A DNA stretch of 64,000 nt, taken from assembly GCA_024516035.1 (NCBI GenBank), contig CM044959.1, positions 35,652,738 through 35,716,737 of the forward strand. Reading direction: 5' to 3'. The notes beneath the pieces were generated by a model. It saw only the letters and a list, made by a program, of their open reading frames with translations. It had not been told where the DNA came from and searched no databases. The translations under genes and the position numbers were made by a program. The stretch is from Bactericera cockerelli (taxonomy: Eukaryota > Arthropoda > Insecta > Hemiptera > Triozidae). Positions 33,165 through 43,700 of the stretch are shown one piece after another. Position 1 is the stretch's first letter, and every line of letters starts with the position of its first letter.

Positions 33165-33563
33165 GTTAAAGGTGTCGCGGTTGCGATTGCCTTTTTAAAA
33201 AGTTTATTTTTTATTTCACCAAAAATTTTATAAGTTCAAAATAGGCTTAAATCAAAGAAAATAAAAAGAATGTCTTATAATAAAAATGGATACAGCAAAT
33301 TGGTATTCAAAATGCTTAGAATTCAATGATAAGTCGTTTATTAAAATAATAAGTTTAAAAATAAGAACCTTAAAAGGAAAAGTTGGACTTAGCCAAATTA
33401 ATAATAAAAAGATCGATAAAAATGAAATCAAAAGATCGAGAGACACAGACCCTGTCCGATACAGGTGATAATCTTGACTGACTACGTGCTGATCGAGATT
33501 GGCTCAGCGGATGCAAGATATGAGGTGGGAATTGCTGAATCAGCAAGACAGCGGTACATAACT
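33164..33563 (-). repeat. 5' LTR of the errantivirus-like element
   Basis: 400 bp; transcription of the element would start here and run leftwards. The sequence corresponds to the 3' LTR without visible differences. It is followed on the right by the target duplication TTCA at 33,564-33,567. Confidence 0.93.
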
Positions 33564-33611
33564 TTCATATATAAAAAAATAGAGATGGTAGAAAAAAATC
33601 AATCCCTGTTC

Positions 33612-33660
33612 AACAGAGGTATTACCAAGGTATTACAAAATGTCTATTGATTTCACCCTT
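33612..33660 (+). repeat. Half MITE end (AATAGAC family)
   Basis: CAACAGAGGTATTACCAAGG and TGTCTATTGATTTCACCC are the right part of the MITE family seen at 27,086-27,205. Only a fragment is present. Confidence 0.45.
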
Positions 33661-34349
33661 CTCTCTCTATCTTACCTCCATGACAGAGATATTATTATCA
33701 AAATTGGCGGTTAAATTTTGAAAAGTTTGACTTCCTTATCAACATTTTATAATTTTTCATTTTTTTCATTTTGTAATCTTATCACTTATCAGTTCAGTTT
33801 GTATCTAGTATCTACAGTCAAGTCAAAAGAAAATCTGCTCAAGGCGAGTCAAACTTGTTCTAATGTGTCTAGAAGACTGATTCAATTGTGAAATTTTCAA
33901 ATAAAGGCCCACAAAAGTCCATTCCAAGGTAGTTTTGAGAACTTTTTCAATATTATTATCAGTTACTGTCTTGAAGAAAATCAACATATTATCAAAGTTT
34001 GGAAACCAAGAAAATACTTATAAATTGAACTTTTCTGTGTTTTTTTACAATATTAAAACCTCTTGCACTTCAGTGAAATATTTCTAATAGGTACCTACTG
34101 CTCCTGATTAATGTCATTTGCAGACTACCTACTGCGTCTGCAATTATTTTCAAGATGAGGTTTTGTAAATACTCATTAGAATATCTGAAAAATACTCAAA
34201 AATGATTGCCTATTCTCTAAAATGATTATGTATTGACTTTTCAACACTTCGCATTTAAAATATCAGAACCCATTATATATGATTGCACCATCAATGGCAC
34301 ACCCTATCCATTCTGTACAGATACATGTGGTACACTCAGTTGTCCTACG
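33661..34349. other. Region upstream of VPS39, no gene seen
   Basis: AT-rich sequence that must include the VPS39 promoter or lie just upstream of it. No clear TATA or initiator element is identifiable. Confidence 0.3.
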
Positions 34350-34545
34350 GTTAGGCTTAAGTAAATATTTACCATCATATTAGTAGTAACCGTGTCAAAG
34401 TGAGTTAGTGCACTAGACATTGCACGCATGGTGACCTGGGTTTGATCCCAAGCAGGGCAGGAATTTTTCTGCTCTGTACTTGGATGTTTGGGGTTCACTC
34501 ATACCTCGTGAGGAAAAATGAGTAGTTACTTGTATGAGTAATGAC
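34350..34545 (+). mobile_element. tRNA-derived SINE, family C
   Basis: The tRNA-like head (AACCGTGTCAAAGTGAGTTA, B box GGGTTTGATCCC) is followed by a body with TTTTTCTGCTCTGTACTTGG, GGGTTCACTCATACCTCGTG and AAAAATGAGTAGTTACT. This is the only plus-strand copy of the family in the window. Confidence 0.75.
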
Positions 34546-34722
34546 CAGTGGCGGCATTACCAGAGTAAAAAGAAATTAATGTAATAGAATATTTCAAAAA
34601 GTAAAGGAGGCTCTTACTAATGTTGCACCTGTGTGGACCCAGCATTGGGTAAATTATTTTTATTACTTCTATTCATTTCAGATTTATGACTGTCCAATAT
34701 ACTCTATTGTATAAACATCAAA

Positions 34723-37700
34723 ATGCTTGAAGCTTATACAGTAACACCCATTGTCAAATTGAATACCCAGCATCAAACTATTGAGTCAATAGCAGCTTAT
34801 GGTATGAACATTTTTATTTAAACTACAATGTATAAGAGGAGACAAAAAAATAAATATCCAAAATATCCCTTATTGGATATTTTGTCACAATGAATCATAC
34901 ATGTGCTTTTATAAAACTGTTTTGTATGATATCACTAGTCCAAAATATATAAACATAATTATACATATTCAGATACAGATAGTACAGATACACCCATTAT
35001 AGTACCTAGCACAAAACAGGTATAATTTTAGGGCAAATATGATATTGGTGTATTGAGTCTACTTTGTTTCAAATAATTTGAGACTGTGTTTTTTATGATG
35101 TCTGTTGAACACAATGTTGGGTCTCAGATTTTTTACAATATTGTGTGACTTTCCTAACCAAATTTTCTAATTCCAGGTAAAAATGTGTTTGTGGGTACTC
35201 GGCAAGGTCATCTACTTATCTACAACATATACAATGACTATGGCAAGGAAGTCACTCAACTTCTGTGTTACAACAAAACCTTCAATAAGAAGCCCGTGGC
35301 TCAGATTGCAGTTGTGCCATATCTGGATATTTTAATCAGGTCTGTTCCCTACAGCATGCAGTACAGTTGCTATAACTGGCTTGACTGATAATACTGTAAT
35401 ATATTCCTGCTCCTCCTGTGAAATATCTTTGTGGAAATGTAAACCCTTTAAGAGTTTCCTAAAAATAAGAGCTTTTGATAAAACATTTCGTTTACATCTC
35501 TATGTACTATTGCACTTCTGGTTAAGAATATCTTCTGGTACACAGATAAGTGCATCAGGGATTTCTAAAAAAGATTCACAATTAGGCAGGATTTTTATTT
35601 CTTTCCCCATTATTTTACTTTAAAAGCCTATTCAAACACTATAAAGAAGGTCCATGTATTTGGAGCTTCCTAACCTAATTGAGTTTTCCTTTTTAGTCTA
35701 TGTGGCTCTTCATCTGATGGCCTCATCACTATCCATGACATCTCCAACATCAACCTGCAGCAAGTTATCCAAACTCTGGATGAAACCAAGGGGGCTAGCA
35801 AGTTCTGCATTGATGTCCAGGTGAGAAAGCAGGTTTTAAAAGTGATTAAAGTGACCTGTCAGAAAATAAAGAGAGAGAGCGAGAGAAAAAAACAAACGAA
35901 CAAACAAAAGAAGTCTTTCCACCAGAAATATTTTTTCTTTCCTTCTCAAATAACACAAATATGATAACGAGCTATTGAGAAATTCGGGTTCGAAACCCGG
36001 CAGGGACATGACAAGTTATCCTCCCTTTTGGGATTTTGACCACATAACAATACGTTTTGGGTTCACCGCTGGAATAATGGAACTCATCAGTCCTAATCGG
36101 GCAGTATAAATAAGGCAATATTATTATTATATTTTTCATTAATTTTTAAAATTGAATATTTTAAAAATTAATGAAAAATGCAAATTAAAGGGTTAGGTGG
36201 AAGAGATTGCCACAGGCAATAACCCGCCTTTAGGTAGGACTTTAGCTTCTTTCTCTTTTTTGTTCTTGGTTCTTTGCTTAATCTATTTAATTTTCCTTTT
36301 TAATTTCATTGTATTTTAGTGTATATATTTTTGTTGTACCTAATAAAGCTTGCTATAATAATATAATTAAAATTACATTTACTATCTCAACCCCCCTCAG
36401 GAACACCACTCGTTCACGGGTGGGGTGAAGATCACAGTTATGATCTGCGTGGTGGTGAAGAAGAAGCTGAAGACCTACTACTGGAAGAACCGATCCTTCA
36501 TCAAGCACGTGAATGACATCACCCTGCGGGATGTGCCGGGGTCCCTGGCCTACTGTAAGGACACCCTGGTCCTCGGGTTCAAGATGAACGACTATATGAC
36601 TATCAATGTATGTACAGTAAATTCTATGCTTGTAATTATTTATTACCAGCAGGCTGCATCCGTTTTGCCATGCAACACACACACCCTTACACACACACAC
36701 CTTTTCACGCAGAAATTAATAGACGTTTTTGTAATAGTCAAGGATTGCGTACTGTGTAAGATAGGGAAAACCGAGGCTAAGCAATTACTTAAGTTATCGA
36801 TGTTGTCTATTAATTTCGCCCTTAATCTTTGCTGAACTTGAGACTCGAACCACCGAACTCCGGTTATGAGTCCATTGCCTTATCGGTCAAGCTACTGAGG
36901 TCACTGGAGCGTATCTCTCTGGAATTTAAAACAGTGATGTCTCCTAGTCACAAAAACAAGAGACTCATACTATACTGGGTCTCTTAGTGTGACAAGTCTG
37001 TGTAAAACATACGGTTTCACTTTAATATTTCTTTTCCTTTAATATTATATGTAACTATGTAATGTAAAAGAAATGTACAATAAAATACATTATTATTATT
37101 ATTATTTATTATTATTCGCAGCTGATCACAGATGTTGAGACCGAACACTTCCCCATCGGCAAGAACAGCGAGCCCAGCGTCACCCGTGTGACTGACACAA
37201 GCGTGGGTCTGGGCAAGGATGGGCAGACCATTGTGCTGGACGTGAGTGAGGGAGAGAATGTTGTGTTCAAGGCAATCACCTGGGATGAACCCCCCGTCAA
37301 TATTGGTAAGAAAAAGTAATGATAATATCGCCTAATTTATACTTCCCGATTAGGACTAGTGAGTGCCATTATTCCAGCAGTAAGGCCAAGTCTTTTTATT
37401 ATATGGTCAAACTCTCAATTGGAAGGGTAACTAGTCATGTCCCAGCTGGGTTCTGGACCCACGACCTCTAGATTAGCAGTCAAACGCCTTGGCCGTTGAG
37501 CTATGTCACTGTGACTAGTCACTGGTCAACTGCTCAAATTCTGTGCAGCTACCCTGGGTGGGTAAATTACTAGTAGTTCTATAAACTGTGAACCTCACGC
37601 AGATTCTCTTATCGAATTAAAAATGAGGACATCGAGTCTCTTCATTCAATATCCCATTCGATGGGAATTTGAAATATATCAACCGGCCCACTTTTGGGGC

Positions 37701-40700
37701 CCATTTACTTTTCTTTCATTCTAATTCTAATTCAAGGTCGTTTCTTTTCAAGGTCGTTCCATCTCAATGTCATTTCTATTGAAGGTCATTCGTTCTATTT
37801 CAAGGTTATTCTAGTTCAAGGTCGTTCCATTTCAAGGTAAATATAGTTCAAGGTCATTCTCGTTCAAGGTCGTTTCATTACAAGGTCAATTTAGTTCAAG
37901 GTCGTTCCATTTCAAGGTTATTCTAGCTCAAGGTCATTGTAGTTCAAGGTCATTCTAATTCAAAGTTGTTTCATTTCAAGGTCGTTCCATCTCAAGGTCA
38001 TTATCGTTCAAGGTCGTTTCATTTCAAGGTCATTCTAGTTCTGGATCTTTCCACTTCAAGGTCGTTCCATTTCAAGGTCATTCTAGTGCAAGGTCGTTTT
38101 TTCTTTCGAGGTCATTGTAATTCAACGTCGTTCCATTTCTAGGTCATAGTAGTTCAAGGTCGTTTCATTTAAAGGATATTCTCGTTCAAGGTCGTTCTAT
38201 TTCAAGGTAATTCTAGTTCAAGGTCGCTCAATTTTACAAGGCAAGGTACCTACTCAAATATGCATCCCTCATTATTGTCGCTACTTTTGTCTTCCAGTGT
38301 ACGACGACCCGTTCTTCGTGGGTCTTCTGAGCGAGGGGTTGCAGGTTCGCAGCCTGGACCCGGGACTTCTCATCCAGACCCTCCCGGCCCTGCCTCGCGC
38401 CCGCTACATCACCCGGGTCAAGTCGGGCCTCATGTACGTCGCTACCAGCGCCCAGATATGGTCGCTCCAGGCAGCGTCCCGCGTGAAGCAAGTGTCCGTG
38501 CTGCTCGAGGAGCGACAGTTTCAGCTCGCTCTGAAGCTAGTGGTATGGAAGTTTGCATCCATCTTATTTATAAACATTTGGATCAAGCTTTATTTACATC
38601 TTTTATATACAATGAACAATGATAACAAGTTAGAAATAAATATAAACAAAGCCTGATCAAGGGTGGTGATAATATCTTCGGCATTCTTTTTCATCTTAAA
38701 ATTTTAATTAGAGTTAAATTAAAAGTAGAATAGAATTTGCCTTGTTTATAGTGCCGAGGTAAGACTGAAAAGCCTCTTTACTCCAGCAGTCAAGTCAAAC
38801 AGGTCTTGTGTATTTCGCCCCCCCTGGGACAGGGGATAAGATTAATACGCAAAGTCTAGACTTAAGTCCACACAGGTATAACAAAAACGTCTATTAATTC
38901 AGCCCCAAGTTTTATTTACAATTTTTCATTACAATAAATATTAAAATAACAGTAAATTCCAGCTGATTGGTCATGGGGGAATTTAATCAAAAACTTAATG
39001 GACAACTTTATTTATAATCAAATGACACACTGCCAATTAAGATCATAAATATTTAAGTTATGTTCAATTTAATTAAGTTAAGTAGGCACCTACAAATTTA
39101 TGTTTTTTTTTTTTTTACATAATCTTACGAGCACACAAGACTCATTATACAAATTAACATTAAATTTTATTTATTATTAAATTCCTCAATCAAGCACAAT
39201 GCAATTTTGAGTTGGATATTGCTGTGCTGCAATGTGCCATCGACGCTAGATAAAGAAAAGTTTTCAATTTGATCGTATTCCAGAACGTATCCGAAGATTC
39301 AGAGGAGGACAAAGCTCGCAACATTGACCAGATCAAGAAGCTGTACGCCCATGACTTGTTCAACAAGAAGAAGTTCACGGAGGCTATGAAGACTTTCTCT
39401 GAATTACGCACTGGTAAGATACTGCTGAAGTGGACCAGCCTCCGTGGCGTAACGGTTGTGACTACTGCCCGTAGTACAGAGATCCCGAGTTCGATCCCCG
39501 GTCGGAGCAGATTTTTCACATAAAATTCTGTTCCCGCCGTACATGTGATGCTGGCATTTCCGGCCATATCCAGGCTGGGTGAGGTTATTGTGGGTAGCTG
39601 GTACGATTCCAAGCGAATGGGGGGTAAAACCCCCGTCCTAATCCAGGACGTTAAATGAAATAGAATCGTTGGCGTTAGGAAGTCCATCCAGCATCCGTAA
39701 AAAAATGTGCCAAAACCAACGAACCTGAACTATGAGGTTAAACAACGTCGACCCTGCTTACAGCTGGATGGACTTCCTAACGCCAACGATTCTATTTGAT
39801 TTAATGTCCTGGATTAGGACGGAGGTTTTACCCTCCATTCACTGGGAATCGTATCAGCTACCCACATGAACCTCACCCAGCCTGGGTAGGGCTGGAAATT
39901 CCAGCCTCACATATACGGAGAAAACAGAATATTCTATCAGAAAAATCTGCTCCGACAGGGGATTGAATTCGGGATCGCTGGACAACGGGCAGTAGTCACA
40001 ACCGTTACGCCACGGAGGCTGGTTACGCCACGGAGGCTGGCTTTCCTTATTATAGGATAAGTATTTTTTTTTTAATTAATAATAAAAATATAATTGTATT
40101 TCTCAATAAGAGTTTACAATAGAGGTTGGGATGCAGGTTATTTAAACATAATTCTAAAATTACATAATAGTTTTTTAAAAACAATTACTTCATGCTATTA
40201 TTTTGCAGTGCATAAGTAAAAAATATTGTAGCAATTATCAATCTGGTTTCCAACACATTCTTTCAGACCCATGCGAAGTGATCAAGCTGTTCCCAAACAT
40301 GTTGCCCCGCAGCTCCTCCGCGCACCTGGCCAAGTTATCCCCGGCCCCTTCCTCTTCTGTCCTCGCGGCCACGGATCTGGAAGACGGCATCCCCGCTCTG
40401 GTTCAGTACCTGCGCGAGGTCAGGCTTCGAATCCACGACCAGGCGAATGTGAAGCCAGCACAGCGGGAGCAGCTACCGCAGATCATCGACACCACTCTGC
40501 TCAAGTGCTATCTACAGGTGAGAGACTCGTTGTTTAGTGGAGATCAAGTGCTATCTACAGGTGAGAGACTCGTTGTTTAGTGGAGATCAAGTGCTATCTA
40601 CAGGTGAGACGGAAAGTAAAGGTTTATCCCCTTCTAGAGAGACCCTGCACAGAAGAAGACCTTTTTTATGCAAATGACACGGCCATCCAGACAGCTCTTT

Positions 40701-43700
40701 TCTGGATGGACAAAATATGAACCAGAAATGGACACGGAAAGTAAGTAAGTACAGGTGAGAGACTCGTTGTTTAGTGGAGATCAAGTGCTATGTACAGTTG
40801 AGAGACTCGTTGTTTAGTGGAGATCAAGTGCTATCTACAGGTGAGAGACTCGTTGTTTAGTGGAGATCAAGTGCTATGTACAGTTGAGAGACTCGTTGTT
40901 TAGTGGAGATCAAGTGCTATCTACAGGTGAGAGACTCGTTGTTTAGTGGAGATCAAGTGCTATCTCTACAGGGGAGAGACTCGTTGTTTAGTGGAGATCA
41001 AGTGCTATGTACAGGTTAGAGACTTGTTCTTTAGTGGAGATCAAGTGCTATCTCTACAGGTGAGAGACTCGTTGTTTAGTGGAGATCAAGTGCTATCTCT
41101 ACAGGGGAGAGACTCGTTGTTTAGTGGAGATCAAGTGCTATGTACAGGTGAGAGATTTATTATTTAGTAGAGGATGTCCTGGGCATTATCGCCGCCCTTG
41201 ATCGAATCATGTTTTTCTTTTTGTACATATTTTTTAATATATTGTGCACTTTTCAAGTAGAGTTTGATCGAGAAAAATGTTTTTCCTGTAATAAATGGTT
41301 TTCTTGTAATATGAAGTATCCTTTACAATTTTCTTTTTACTCTGGTGATTGCTCATTTTGTATTTGTAATATTCAAACTTATGTTGAAATTTTGAAATAA
41401 ATTATTAAAGTTAACGCCCTGATTGAATCGGGGACTTTTCAGTCTTTCCGCGGCAATATGAAAAGAGTATAATTACCCTCCTACAACTTATTTTTTCTGT
41501 TAGCGTAATGGGACTCTCTGTCTCGGGCCGATATTGTAAAGAGAACATCACTACACTATACTTGCATGATATGTATTTGAATGGAATGAATGATTTCCAG
41601 ACAAACGACGCCCTGGTGTCTCCCCTGCTCAGACTCAACAACTGCCACCTGGAGGAGAGTGAGAAGACTCTGCAGGAGTACGAGAAGTACGCAGAGCTCA
41701 TCATCCTGTACCAGACCAAAGGTAAAGTATTATTATTATAGTATGCTTTATTAGGAGGACAGAGTACAATGGTAACAGTATAAAATCAAGAAAAAACAAA
41801 CAAATGACAAAATAAATAAGTAAAAAAGAAGATAACAATAATGTCCTACCTAAAGGGCGGGGTTATTGCCTGTGGCAATCTCTTCCAACCAATCAAGGTA
41901 AAGTATTATTATTGACTGTCTGGCTTGGGGGGACGTTCAACATAGAGAAGGTATTGGAGACGCTTGTGGTGTGTGATTGTAGCTTGCCCATCCCGTAGTA
42001 TGCCTACACTCTAGTGATAGTGGATGAAAAGTGGTACAGTACTTCCCCAAAAAAAAAAAAAACATCCAGTGACCATGCTGACCAATAAACCAATTCATTG
42101 TTCCAGGTCTTCATGCAAAGGCTCTGGAGCTTCTTCAGTCCCAGGCTACACAAGAAGACTCTCCTCTGTTTGGGACGCAGAGAACTATTCAGTATTTGCA
42201 ACATCTAGGTGAGAATGATTTTTGATTATGACACTTGGCAAGATTTCTAGTTTCACCAGTTTTGATTTAGAATAATAAAAATAAGAATAACCTCCTTGCT
42301 GATCTTGCCATGCGTTTTATAGGTGTGTAGGTATATTTTTTATTACTATCATTAGAAACATCACCTCACTATTGTTAGTATTGACTATTAGGCGTTGGTA
42401 CCAATAACTGGTAATTGAGATATTTAAGTCGCTGGTAGTTCAGGCAGTGTAGGATACGTTGATTTTGATACCACCCAATGCACACATTTTTCTTCATTTA
42501 TGTGAGCATGATAGGACCACATAACAATAGCTCTTTGAGAGTTAGGCAGTAGAAAATGCTTTCAGCATTATTATTTTTATATCGGTGTTTTTCTCTGCCA
42601 TTTTTCTTTGCCACAAAACGGCAGCTCCTGTAGACACTTGTGTTCTGAGTCGTAGCTTGCCCACCGTATAGTATGCCTCCCCTCTTATGGGCGAGAAATG
42701 ACAATACTTCCCATTTAGGTGCTCAGTCAACACGAGTAAACCAGGAGGTATCACTTACAAACAACTGTAACTAAATTTTGTAGTTATTATAACTAAATAA
42801 CTACATCGACTAGCAATGCTTAGTGGAAAGTAACAAATAGTAGTAACCTCACCTATTAGGTAAATGGTTAAATACTCGCTTGCCACATAAAAGTGATTAA
42901 AATAAATATGATAACTAAAAAAAACCAAACTATTGTCTACCCGGACAGGCGAGGACCACATGGACATCATCCTGAAGTTCTCCTCCTGGGTCCTGGACCA
43001 GAACTCTGAGGAGGGGCTCAGGATCTTCACCGAGGATGTGTATGAGGTGGAGCAGCTGCCTCGAGCTCGCATACTTGACTTCTTGCTCAGGAAGTTCAAG
43101 CCCCTGGTCATACCTTATCTTGTAAGTCACCACCTGGTCATCCCTTATCTTGTAAGTCACCACCTGGTCACCCCTTATCTTGTAAGTCACCACCTGGTCA
43201 TCCCTTATCTTGTAAGTCACCACCTGGTCATCCCTTATCTTGTAAGTCACCACCTGGTCATCCCTTATCTTGTAAGTCACCACCTGGTCATCCCTTATCT
43301 TGTAAGTCACCACCTGGTCATCCCTTATCTTGTTAGTCACCACCTGGTCATCCCTTATCTTGTAAGTCACCACCTGGTCATCCCTTATCTTGTAAGTCAC
43401 CACCTGGTCATCCCTTATCTTGTAAGTCACCACGTCTTCAATACTCGACTTCCTGCTCAGGAAGTTCAAGCACCTGGTCATCCCTTATCTTGTAAGTCAC
43501 CACCTGGTCATCACTTATCTTGTTAGTCACCACCTGATCATCCCTTATCTTGTAAGTCACCACCTGGTCATCCCTTATCTTGTAAGTCACGTGCAGGACC
43601 GGATTGATTACAATTGTAATTAAAAATTAATATTGATCTTTATTTCTTTTTGTACATACTTCTAAGTTTTTTTTTTAAATTTATTGTTAATTTTGTTGTT

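Larger units (their letters stand above)
27565..33563 (-). mobile_element. Errantivirus-like Ty3/gypsy LTR element, 5,999 bp, young and defective
   Basis: The whole element lies on the minus strand. It is framed by a 4-bp target duplication, TTCA (27,561-27,564 and 33,564-33,567), and by 400-bp LTRs with AGTTA...TAACT ends. Next to the 5' LTR is a primer-binding site matching the 3' end of insect tRNA-Ser; next to the 3' LTR is a polypurine tract. Inside are gag (338 codons) and pol (protease, reverse transcriptase, RNase H, integrase). Integrase is broken by a frameshift in a 7-base A run. The end of pol and nearly all of env are deleted, leaving only what looks like an env membrane anchor and tail. 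I saw no difference between the LTRs, so insertion was recent. Elements of this group that carry env are usually about 7-7.5 kb. Confidence 0.93.

Noticed and set aside
36353..36700. Minus-strand frame opposite VPS39 exon 4
   Set aside because: It is the shadow of a conserved exon on the plus strand.
38234..38491. Minus-strand frame opposite VPS39 exon 6
   Set aside because: Shadow frame created by the GC-rich codons of exon 6.
42930..43526. Long open frames on both strands over the exon 11 array
   Set aside because: They exist because the 30-bp unit is a multiple of three. Only the exon 11 part on the plus strand is supported by homology.
43104..43591. Regular 30-bp direct repeats resembling a CRISPR array
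   Set aside because: Units abut without unique spacers, begin inside a VPS39 exon, and the DNA is eukaryotic with spliced genes. It is a minisatellite.
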